From assembly GCA_019096155.1 (NCBI GenBank), contig JAHCVI010000001.1, positions 4,464,001-4,528,000 of the forward strand: a DNA stretch of 64,000 nt, given 5' to 3'. The position numbers were made by a program, and so were the translations under genes. Position 1 is the first letter of the stretch. Each line of letters opens with the position of its first letter. Origin of the DNA: Staphylotrichum longicolle. Its lineage: Eukaryota; Ascomycota; Sordariomycetes; Sordariales; Chaetomiaceae. Shown here piece after piece: positions 55,601-64,000 of the stretch. The notes beneath the pieces are model-generated. The model had not been told where the DNA came from. It saw only the letters and a list, made by a program, of their open reading frames with translations, and made no database searches.

Positions 55601-57559
55601 ACGGCAACAGCTGCCCTTGGCCTCCCGGTAAAGCTGTGGTTTGGCATCGATATTCTCAACGGCGTGTTCAAGGAGGGCATTGCGCTTGTCGACACGCCCG
55701 CCATCACTGGCACGGCCGAGTTCGAGGTCAATGCCGGCACCGAAGAAATCTCTGCCGGCACCGACGAGTGCTTGGGTATTGCCTGGGATATCAAGCTGAC
55801 CAACGAGATTACCCTTGAGGTCGACGACGAAGGTCCGGAGTGGAAGCTAGCTGAGTGGGCCAGCCCGGCCCTGGCCGAGGGCTGCATTGGATACGTGCCG
55901 TCCGGCGATGACGACGATGACAATGGCAGTGGAAACGGCAGCGGCAATGGCAACGGAAGCGGCAGCGGCAACGGAAGCAGCAACGGAAGCGGCAACGGAG
56001 GCGGCAACGGAGGCGGCAACGGAGGGTCTGTCATTCCTGTGATTCCGGACCTCCCGGGCGGAGACGATGGGTCGCTCAAGTGCCCGCAGGCCAACGGCCA
56101 AGTCTACACCGACGACAAGGGCAACCAGTGGCAGATTCGCTGCAATTTCGACTACATGTACTACGACACAACCAACATCTGGGCAAACACGATGGAGGAG
56201 TGCATGTCCTGGTGCGCTGGCCTATCCGACTGTGCGGGCGTGTCGTACGGCACTGCCGCTCCTTCTGATCGTTCGAACTGCTGGGCCCGCAGCCGTGCCG
56301 GCCCTACTCGCGCCGGCGTCTACCACTCAATGATGCTGATGAGCCCATTTGAGATTCTCAATGTCATTTATGGCACTGTTGATATTACCAACTACGCAGT
56401 CCAAAACTGGCAGGTGGGCAACCGCATCGAGATCAACACCAACACTGCTTCCCAGTCCATTTCCCCGTCTCAGGACCGGGTGGGCGCTAATACCCCGCAT
56501 TCCATCTTCATGCTGTACCGCTATGGCGCGGAGCAGCGCTCCTGGGTTGGGAGGCAGAACTCGGGTATTCAGACAATCCGCCCTGGCCCGGCCACGGGCG
56601 GAAGCATGGTGACACAGATTTGGCCCTCGATGCTCGACGCCCTCTTTAAAACCAAGTCGATTCTTATCATTGATGTCTGCTACGGTCTGTCGCAGATCAG
56701 GGACAAGAACATCTGGAACACCATTTACAGCAAAGCAAGGTCCGGGCAGACCATCGCTGTCGAAAACAGCCTTTTCGGTGACACATGGGTCGGCATCGGA
56801 AAGTCGGCCGTGATCTGGTACAGGGACGTTCGTTCTAGTTCTGACGGACCTCTATACGCCGTCACAGGCATCGAGCACGACGCACTTAAACTTATGGATC
56901 TCCAAGGCCGCTTCAAGCGTCAGGAGATTGAGGGCCCCTCCTCGAACTCGACTCTGCCTTCCAACTCGACGACCACGGCTTTTGAAAGCGGACAAGCAGT
57001 CGCCACCGTCCGCGACAGCACCGGCTCCCTGGAGCTCCACGCCGCCAACAGCGGAAACCTCTTCCTTGCCACCGTTGACACCACCGAGGAGCTCAGCCTT
57101 TTGACCAACAACACGGTTCTGAGCGCCATGACGCTGCCAGGCAACAAGGACCTTCCTTACCTGGTTGACAGCGACTCGGCCGAGCGCCTGCTTCACTACT
57201 TCCCCGGCGAGATCTCCAGTCTCGGCGCGTCGCGCCTGCGCCTCGCCTCGTGGGACAAGCTGCCCGTTGGCTCTCGTCTCGTCAGCTTGGCACCCATCGC
57301 ACCCTCGTCCGGCTCAGGCGACCCCGTGCTGGTTGCCATCGACCCCCTCGGCGACGACTACATGTTCCTGGTCATGTGTGCAATTGAGGGCCAGCTCAAC
57401 AAGGTTTTGCTGGTAAAGGATGTCTCCGAGACCGCCCTCAAGGCGCTCGAGGCCGAAGACCTCAAGTATGTGCTGACTGGTGGTCAGGCCAGCCAGTGCG
57501 GGCCTTTGGCGCTGGTGGCCAGCGTGACAGAGGCGGCCAAGCCGGCCGCTCGGCGATGA
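52646..57559 (+). CDS. Very large secreted multi-PAN/Apple-domain protein, unknown function
   Basis: Exons 52646-53835 and 53902-57559 (intron 66 nt, GTAAGT donor; the split AGT codon rebuilds CVDVSYVAPSCYLK) give 1,615 residues. Signal peptide MARGLYRLALLGLASLPASLAGA. Four tandem Apple/PAN-like modules at about 30-112, 127-210, 228-308 and 341-424 share C-G-x-D-Y/F-x-G-x-D, C-I-x-A/D-C, C-V/I-D-V-S-Y and C-Y-L/M-K; a fifth lies at about 1124-1205. Between them are a region resembling DUF7029 (about 505-612), a Lys/Ala-rich amphipathic helical stretch (about 686-760), a DUF7223-like beta region (about 825-1027) and a Gly/Asn/Ser linker (1066-1106). The C-terminal ~400 residues are unrecognised. 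PAN modules bind sugars or proteins. No transmembrane anchor is evident at the C-terminus. Confidence 0.88.
55908..56030 (+). repeat. Gly/Asn/Ser-coding low-complexity repeat
   Basis: Repeated GGAAACGGCAGC-like units inside the large secreted protein encode an acidic cluster followed by (G-S-G-N)n and (G-N-G-G)n, a flexible linker that joins the DUF7223-like region to the fifth PAN module. The unit structure makes length variation between strains likely. Confidence 0.85.
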
Positions 57560-58917
57560 GTAAATGCGATGACTGGAGGATTGTGTAATTAACTCCCATC
57601 GGACTTTTTCCCTTCTTAGTTCATATGAAATCAATGTGGCACTCGAGGCGAGGACGGGAGTCTGACTGCCTGCATTGGATAATACCAAACTATCCCGGAG
57701 AGCCCAGTTTTCCGGACATACTTGTCAAGCTCATTGTAATTTAACAGCATTCTTTGCCATTTGCCACAGTGAGATATCCACAACACGTCAACTCTCTGAG
57801 AGGCCAAGCATATGCAGGCACAGCGGGGTGGGCTGTTTTTGGAGAACAGCCCAGCAGCTGAAGGCTAAGGTTCCGTTTATTGAACTTGACATCGGACTAA
57901 CAGTAAGCTGTAGGAAGCGCATTGGTTGCACGAGTGCCTCTAAGAAAGTTGACAAACTCTGAGCTGAGAGGTACCTAAGGAGCGGTTCAACAATACCCTG
58001 ACCGGAGAATTTGCTCCGCGGAGAGCGCGCTGTGGTCACCGCGGATCGGAGGATTGCGCAGCTCTGGGAGGTCTGGAAAAGGTCAAAGGCTTTGCCGAAT
58101 CGGACCAGGGACTTAGTGCGAGGTCGAGTGAGGGGTTTTATTGCTGCTGGCAAGACGCAGCTCCTCCACCCTAGTATTCTATCTTGTCGCGACGATCCAG
58201 GGAAAAGCGTCGCGACGGTCCTGGAATCCAGGACCGTCGCGACGCTTTTCCAGGTCGACGTGCAGCCAGAGTCGTGACCCTCGCCGAGCTCCACACTGGA
58301 CAACGGTCCTGACCAGTGAGATCGGCCGCTCAGCTCCCGCGAGCTCCACAATCTCGGCTGCGCTCTCCACAAAATACCTCATTCGCATTAGCGTACGACT
58401 GAAAACAGGCAGTAAGCAAGACTGGAGAGGAGAGACAAACTCAACAATCGGGAAATTTGATGGCAATCTAGTCACGATAAAGGGTTGTTTCTTTGTGTGG
58501 GATCAAATTTCTATTTGCCCATTTTCCTTTTTTTCATCTTCCCATCTACATGGTGAATACAGTAAGGGCTTTTTAAATCGCTGTCTCAGCCAAGGGGATG
58601 CCGTCTCCAAGCATGTTGTCGCGGTCGTGGAGTTATGAGTTATTGGTCTGGGACATAGTTGTGCAATCGGCACCAAATTCAGCGAGACCCAAAGTTCGTC
58701 TGCGCAGCAGGCCTGAAGCCGTTTGCAGGGTTGTTGTGTTGACCGTAATGAGCTATAAAAGGCGGCGGCGTGGCGGGCGAACGCCCGCAAGAACCTTCCC
58801 CAATCGGCTTGTGGCTGAATGGCGGCGAAGCGGTGATGTTGTGGTGCTTGTATGCCCTGTCTGCGCCCAACTCGTATGTTTCCCCACGTGAACTCCTGGC
58901 TTCTTTGTGCACCAAGA
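57560..58917. other. Intergenic region with a near-perfect hairpin
   Basis: Convergent space between the PAN gene and a minus-strand hypothetical gene. Apart from the inverted repeat at 58201-58251 and one AGGTACCT motif at 57969-57976, no feature is recognised. A TATAAAAGG on the plus strand at 58754 has no supported gene behind it. Confidence 0.5.
58201..58251. repeat. Perfect inverted repeat, 25-bp arms, 1-nt spacer
   Basis: The arm 58201-58225 begins GGAAAAGCGTCGCGACGGTC and is repeated as an exact reverse complement at 58227-58251, with only A58226 between. The flanking bases do not continue the symmetry. TCGCGA occurs once in each arm and again near 58188. Confidence 0.95.
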
Positions 58918-59577
58918 TCAGTGGCCTGGGATCCTGTGAGATCCATAATGAGATAACGGAGAGAATGACTCCTTCCCTTGGTCCCTTGGTTGCTGATCAG
59001 AAAACGGCACCGGCATTGGGAATATGTCGTCTTCGTCATCGTCAGGGTAGGGCGCGTGGCAACTGCTTGACTCGTAGGTCTCGTGGTTCGAAGGTAATGC
59101 TGAAAGCGTGTGATTCGAATGTCTGCGTCCATCTTCAGAGCTGTGCTCATTCTGCAAAAGTGGACGACCATGGTACTTTGGTTGGCAAAGATTTCTGTGG
59201 TCCAAATCGACTGCAGCATCGTTCACTGAGCCATGATGTCGTGCCTGGCCTTTGGAGCCACCGTGATGGCAGTTTTCTGCGTGCTCACGCCTCATCATGG
59301 AAAATGCGGCAGCCGCAGCAGCAGCGCTGAGACCGGCCTTAGCAAGGTGCATTTTTTTGTGCTTCGTGCTGTCCTTGAGCTTCAGCAGCTGGTCAGCCGC
59401 AAGTGCGGTGGCTGTAACCCCGACCACAAAGTCTATGTCTTCACCAAAGTTGGTATTATTGGCGAAGTCTGAGAGCAGGCTTTGGGACGATCGGGAAGGG
59501 GGGTGGGGAGGCGGTGTTGGGGTTCTGGGAGACCGTGGTCCCGAAGGATGGTCACTTCGAGTGGTTTGGTGGTTCAT
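58918..59577 (-). CDS. Hypothetical protein, Pro/Ser-rich head, Ala-rich helix, His-rich tail
   Basis: Single-exon frame of 219 residues from ATG 59577. Residues 1-35 are Pro/Ser/Arg-rich and likely disordered. A central part (about 44-97) is helical, with FVVGVTATALAADQLLKLKD and an Ala run (LSAAAAAAAFSMMRREHAE). The C-terminal half is rich in His, Asp and Ser (PDDDEDDIFPMP). No signal peptide and no family I recognise. The opposite strand is also open for 186 codons but begins with GTG and has no structure, so the minus frame is preferred. Coding status is inferred from composition only. Confidence 0.55.
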   Translation of the reverse strand: MNHQTTRSDHPSGPRSPRTPTPPPHPPSRSSQSLLSDFANNTNFGEDIDFVVGVTATALAADQLLKLKDSTKHKKMHLAKAGLSAAAAAAAFSMMRREHAENCHHGGSKGQARHHGSVNDAAVDLDHRNLCQPKYHGRPLLQNEHSSEDGRRHSNHTLSALPSNHETYESSSCHAPYPDDDEDDIFPMPVPFSDQQPRDQGKESFSPLSHYGSHRIPGH

Positions 59578-60163
59578 GTTGGGTCCTTCAAAGGATGTTT
59601 GAAAGCGATACTTGCTACAGAAGAGTTGCGAAACCGTAAACGGGGTCTAACATGAGGTCGTCTGCTGTTAAATCTTGAACCTTCCACTCAGAAATCTTCG
59701 CTGTACCAGCTGCCAGGCGCGTGGTATTGCTCCAGGTCACCAGATCAGATCAGGAGACAAGCCGCAGCGAAACAGTGGGGGGACTGCACATGTGTTGCCG
59801 GGAAATTCTCTTCCCAGTTCATCTCCATTCTCCGAGGGCCGGAGCCCATGGATCAAGACACAATTCCCCCAAAAGGCAGAAAAGGAACGAGGCAACTCGG
59901 AATTGCCAGGACAGAAAATTGTCAGCAGGTACAGCTCAGTAACAAATTAAGGTCTAAACAATGGAAAGTGCTCGCTTTCTCACGAAGATTCAATCTCAAA
60001 GGTGTGTGCAACTGGAGAAGAGGGAGTCTATTGGGCCTGGTGGGCTCCCAGTGGGGATATTGGCGGCAACGAACCACTCAGAGCAGGGCCCACCTGAATT
60101 TTCAGAAAATTGCTCAGAAGCGAGGGTTTTGAGTCTGGGCCCCATTATGCAGTTTTCCAACAA
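59578..60163. other. Intergenic, no gene seen
   Basis: Upstream of the hypothetical gene and of the tRNA. No signal beyond the tRNA itself. Confidence 0.55.
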
Positions 60164-60270
60164 GGTCCGCTGGCTCAATGGCAGAGCGTCTGACTACGAG
60201 CATCCCAAGATCATCACATCTTGTGGCTCGGGCAATCAGGAGGTTCCAGGTTCGACCCCTGGGTGGATCG
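60164..60270 (+). tRNA. tRNA-Arg (ACG) with a 35-nt intron
   Basis: Acceptor stem GGTCCGC pairs with GTGGATC (two G-T wobbles), discriminator G at 60270. D arm GCTC/GAGC, anticodon stem TCTGA with TCAGG, T arm CCAGG-TTCGACC-CCTGG. The anticodon ACG is at 60196-60198. The intron, 60200-60234, lies one base after the anticodon, the standard position for nuclear tRNA introns. Internal A box (TGGCTCAATGGC) and B box (GGTTCGACCCC) are present. It reads CGT and, through inosine, CGC and CGA codons. Confidence 0.95.
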
Positions 60271-60272
60271 TG

Positions 60273-60277
60273 TTTTT
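60273..60277 (+). terminator. Pol III terminator of tRNA-Arg
   Basis: Run of five T starting three bases after the tRNA 3' end. Confidence 0.85.
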
Positions 60278-60734
60278 GATCGTGGCCAAAGTGAAAACCT
60301 GTTGTCATCCTTTGTCTCTTTTTGTCCATCTCACATCTTCTCTGACTTGGTGTTCTCTTTCCCCCTACCACTCCCTTGGTGGGGGCGGCTTCAGGTTCCA
60401 GATGGCGAGGATTGCGCGCAGCAGAAATCAATCCTGAAAAGCAGGAGACGATCCAGGAGGCATCCCGCAGCGGGAATCTTAGTGGCCACTTGCACTTCAA
60501 GAGGCGAAGGGCAGCTCAAGCGATAAAGTATATATAGGTACCGGACCCAGTGAAGTCACTGACCTAAGCAAACAAAACAGCGACGTACAAAGGTTTTCAA
60601 AGACAGAAGAAGAGAATGCATAGCACCAAGGAGACCTGTTCCCGACGTCATAAAATCCGAACCACTGCTCTCCAAACCACAACCCCTCTATAGTTCCACT
60701 CTCTTCCATCATCGCACCATTGTTCAGTGTTCCC
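60278..60734. other. Intergenic, no gene seen
   Basis: Between the tRNA and the 3' end of a secreted-protein gene. It contains an AT-rich TATATATAGGTACC at about 60528-60542. Confidence 0.5.
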
Positions 60735-61373
60735 TTAGAAGCAGTTCTTCTTGACAGTGCTGATACCAAGCAGCTCAGAAGCCAGGGAGACCAGAGCCTG
60801 GCCACCGGCCTTCAGCCTCTCGGCCTTGGTGGTGGCGCCGAGCAGGAGCTTGACGGCCTTCTTGGCGCCGCCGAGGGCCTTGATATACTTCTTGATGCGG
60901 AGCAGCTTGGCGGCGGGAACAGCAGTGGTGCCGAGCAGCTGGACGATGGCCGCGACGCACTTGGCGATCTTCCAGATCGAAGCCCGAGCAGCAAGTTCAC
61001 CCCGCTCGAGGATGCTCAGGTTTTCGGCCTCCGAGGCATCATCACGCTTCAGCTTTTCGTTGCCCGCGCGGTTGCCATGCGCGACAAGCCACTGGTGCAG
61101 CGCCTCGTCACCCTTTTCGAGGACCTCGTCAGGGATCTCATCAATCTCGGCCAGGATACGGTCGAGGGCAAAGTCGAAGTCGGCCGTGAAATTGAAGTTA
61201 TCGACCGCGTCGTTGGCAACGGTGGCGCGGGCTTCGATGAGCTCGATGGTGCCATCATCCACGAAATCGTCGGTGTCGGGGATCAGACCGTGGCTGTCGG
61301 TCTGCGCGGCAGGGAGGGCGGTAGCCGAAGCTACGAAGAGGGCAGCAGCGACGGTCAGGAGTTGAAACTTCAT
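60735..61373 (-). CDS. Secreted precursor with Lys-Arg site and strongly cationic C-terminal segment
   Basis: Intronless, 212 residues. Signal peptide MKFQLLTVAAALFVASATA. An acidic pro-region (about 20-108, many Asp and Glu) is followed by KLKR at 107-110, a likely Kex2 cleavage site. The remainder ends in an ~80-residue segment (132-212) with about 15 Lys/Arg and only two acidic residues, hydrophobic on one face (IWKIAKCVAAIVQLL, AAKLLRIKKYIKALGGAKKA). It contains the protein's only two Cys, 139 and 211, which could pair. The acidic pro-part plus basic amphipathic mature part resembles precursors of membrane-active peptides, but I recognise no family and no activity is shown. Start supported by the signal peptide. 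Confidence 0.8.
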   Translation of the reverse strand: MKFQLLTVAAALFVASATALPAAQTDSHGLIPDTDDFVDDGTIELIEARATVANDAVDNFNFTADFDFALDRILAEIDEIPDEVLEKGDEALHQWLVAHGNRAGNEKLKRDDASEAENLSILERGELAARASIWKIAKCVAAIVQLLGTTAVPAAKLLRIKKYIKALGGAKKAVKLLLGATTKAERLKAGGQALVSLASELLGISTVKKNCF

Positions 61374-63736
61374 TTTGGAGGTTTGGTGACAAAAAGGGAG
61401 CTGAAGTCGATTTTTGAAGGTGTGTGGCTAGCGTCAAAGGGCGGTAGCTTTGGGTGCTGAAGATGCTTTTAAGTGACCTAGGGCGTGCACCGGGAGTTGA
61501 GCTTTGAGCAGATGAGGCGCTGAGAAGTTGTTGATGCTGAGAATGAGGAATTCAAACGGGGCTAGAGACGGAGGACGTAGTGACTCTCTTATAGACATCT
61601 CAGCCCGTCGACAGGTTAACTCTTTGATAGCCATTATCAATTTCTAGCTGCTTGACTCTGCTTCGTGCCTTGCCCGGAATCCTGCCGAGGCGCCCCTGTC
61701 TGACTTTGTGCTGAGACATCCCGCCGGCTATCACGTCCAAAACTGTCCGCGAAGAGGTTGCAAAATTAGAACCTCGGTATGCATTATCAAGGCATTATGA
61801 CCCGAACTGACGCTTCAGCTTCGGTGAGTCTCCCACGAAGCTGCAAGGGGCATTGCACGTCTATGGAGAGCGCCCCAGCTCAGCTCAGCAGGTCATGACA
61901 GTCTCAGTCCTGCGCAAAGCTGCCGTGCGGCACAAATTCATGCAGAGATCGTGGCCTTACCCCCAAACCCTCAGACGGCCATCAGTCTGACCGTGACTTT
62001 GAGTCCATGTTCATCCCAACACCATGAGAGAATAAGCTTTCTAGACCACTGGCTGCCGCTTTTGGCTTGACGATTCCAGCCAATGATGCAACTGGATTGG
62101 AGTCTCACATTCCATCTAGGGAAAGAACCTGGAAGGGTTGGACAAACGTTCGCCCGTGCCAAGACGTAAGCAGTTGAGGCTCGATGGCTGTGGGATGTAA
62201 CCCAGAACCTGACGATCAGCGGAGCTGCCCCTGGCCATGTGCCTGAAATAGCGCCGGCTGAGTATCCCCCCCTGTCCCCACAGATCTCGGTGGTACGGGT
62301 GGGTAGTGCCCTGCCGGGATCTCATATCCCTGTCAAGCACGGTGACAGTGTTGGACGAAGCTGTCTCTCTGCACTTGCAGTGATCAACTCGTTGAGGCGC
62401 AAGCCAACGGGAAATATCAGCCAATAGGGCAAAGTTGATCAAGAGCTAGAACAAGGCGTGATTGACCTTGAAATGGTATCACCATCAGAATACAGATGAA
62501 CTCGGATAAACCAGACATCTGTTCCCCTTAAAAGCTGAACCACTGAGCGTCATGAGGTCGGGTTCAGAGCAGCCGTTTGGACCTTCACTCGTTTCACTGG
62601 ACCCTCAACAAGACAGGCGCTGTAACAGCGTCCTCTAACGCAAGCGGCCTGATCCAGAGCGCAACTTAACATGATCAGATTGGGTCATAGTTATCCTTAC
62701 CATTGTCGTGGAGCTTGGGATGCATGTCCTGTAACTCGGTTAACAAGAGTAACCCTTGTGGACAGACTCGGGTTTGTTTTCCTTTTTTCAACCCTCCGTG
62801 AAAGGTAGGTACCTTACCTTGGCTGCAGTAGCATTGTCAACCGTGTGCCGCTTTTCTGTACAGACCTTCCAAAGCCGGATACCGAGACCTTACTGTTACT
62901 TCAGCTTCTCAATTATCCGCCTCAACGCTTGCCGCTCTCGCTTAGCTTTGCCGCTGTCAAGGGCAACACCGCACGTAACTTGCTGTCGCAGCGGGAATGA
63001 TTGAAACCCGATGCTGACCGAGTCATCCAAAAGGGGAATCTAAACACGGTATTCAATTTACTGATCTTTTCGTATTGCGGTACCTGGGCAGTCAATGCGA
63101 TGTGTCAACGACCTCATACGGGGGGTTGTGTACCTAGTCTTTCCTTTTTTCGTTATTGTCGGAAGCTCTCCATTACTTACTCACGTTTTGCTTAAGGGCC
63201 AAGAACATCAGGTCGAAGTCTTTCTGACCGAATTGATTTAACCCGTGCCGGACGAGCGTGACCAGAGGCTACGCTTTTGTCAGTTTTCTGTTGGTGGATG
63301 GAAAAATTATCTTCTCTGAGCCCAAATTGAATACCGGGAGCATTGAGCGTCGTTTACAGCACTCGACACCAATAAACTCCGCCGCCGCCTGGTTCTGTAC
63401 CAAGAGGTCTGATGACCAGGCGAATCCAAGGCTCAAAATGCTATTCAGGCCTGGACAACGGTCTTTCCTACCTCTCGCGGCACAGAAATGCCTGTTCACT
63501 ATGGCGCTCCCATTTTGGCACTGTGAAACTGTTAGCAAACCTCTGTGAGTGCCAGTGACTGTTGTACTAACATCCAAGCATCCAATGATTATTGACATAT
63601 ACTTCGTCATCAAGTACAAGATACCCTCCAAGGCACATACGATATCTTGCCATGTGTTTGTTGCCATTATAACGCGCCCGAAGCTCCGTTATGTTCATTC
63701 ATAAGCTAAGGTATGTAGTGCATAGAACACAGCCAT
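61374..63736. other. Long intergenic region, no gene seen
   Basis: About 2.4 kb between the cationic-precursor gene and the ABC transporter 3' end. One TAGGTACCTTACCTT motif at 62806-62820. The open frames are short and unconvincing. Confidence 0.5.
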
Positions 63737-64000
63737 CTATGATACATTCGAGCACTTCTCATCCAACCCCTCCTCTACCTCGGATACCGCTGCGTTGTAC
63801 AACCTCCCAAAGGCAGAGCCAGGCACGTCGAGAAGGCTGTACGGATTATCAAACTCAACCAAGCGTCCAGCATCCAGAACCGCCACTTTGTCAAAGTCCA
63901 TGATGGTCTCGATCCGATGCGCGACTGCAATAATGGTGTGATTGGCGAACTTTTTGCGAATCAGGCGCTGCATTGTCTCCTCGGTCTTTGCGTCGATACT
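63737..64000 (-). CDS. ABC transporter (ABCC/MRP-like), C-terminal fragment cut by window edge
   Basis: Open from the window end to a stop at 63737. The fragment reads SIDAKTEETMQRLIRKKFAN, the stretch just after Walker B and D-loop of a second nucleotide-binding domain, then TIIAVAHRIETI with the H-loop His, and KVAVLDAGRLVEFDNPYSLL, the usual end of ABCC-type multidrug-resistance-associated transporters. The spacing and FGRLYNAA ending match fungal ABCC exporters. Substrate and full length cannot be seen. Confidence 0.9.
   Translation of the reverse strand, partial: SIDAKTEETMQRLIRKKFANHTIIAVAHRIETIMDFDKVAVLDAGRLVEFDNPYSLLDVPGSAFGRLYNAAVSEVEEGLDEKCSNVS

Noticed and set aside
58754..58762. 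TATAAAAGG as a promoter for a plus-strand gene
   Set aside because: The only plus frame after it (58770-59330) begins with GTG and is the antisense of a better minus-strand frame.

Overview
The window looks like nuclear DNA of a filamentous ascomycete, most likely a plant-associated member of the Sordariomycetes. Supporting signs are short GT-AG introns (52-106 nt) with CTRAC-type branch points, Kex2-type secreted proteins, a Fot1/pogo transposon with RIP-like stop codons, an intron-bearing nuclear tRNA, and fungal families such as UreA/DUR3, CBM18 and bilirubin-oxidase-like multicopper oxidase. The species cannot be fixed from the sequence alone. No CRISPR, operon or plasmid feature is present.

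Layout. 1-890: 3' end of a tannase/feruloyl-esterase gene. 1517-3103: APH-fold kinase-like protein with a long acidic insert. 3722-5576: complete but dead Fot1/pogo element with 43-bp terminal repeats and a TA target duplication. 5804-11663: four plus-strand enzymes or secreted proteins (Ser/Thr-rich lectin-like protein, alpha/beta hydrolase, Rieske protein, esterase-D-like hydrolase) followed by a minus-strand secreted phospholipase A2. 12619-19085: TPR protein, rhamnogalacturonan lyase (PL4), and a bilirubin-oxidase-like gene whose last copper domain is broken by small indels. 21281-33528: MFS transporter, PurU-type formyltetrahydrofolate deformylase, a Cys/His-rich secreted protein, a GNAT acetyltransferase and the urea permease. 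35520-42772: membrane-anchored GH3 glucosidase, coactosin-like actin-binding protein, SDR and aquaporin. 43212-49230: three-domain CBM18 protein, FAD monooxygenase, and GH127-type arabinofuranosidase. 52646-57559: a 1,615-residue secreted protein with five PAN/Apple-like modules. 58918-64000: an Ala/His-rich hypothetical protein, tRNA-Arg(ACG), a secreted precursor with a strongly cationic C-terminus, and the 3' end of an ABC transporter running off the window.

How the genes fit together. Several encode plant cell-wall or surface enzymes (tannase/feruloyl esterase, PL4 lyase, GH3, GH127, PLA2, laccase-like oxidase) or candidate secreted effectors (CBM18 protein, PAN protein, cationic precursor). 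They do not form a single obvious cluster, and housekeeping genes lie between them. Exon boundaries were worked out by hand from splice signals and reading frame. Many open frames in six-frame translation begin at non-ATG codons, so starts given here are the first sensible ATG.
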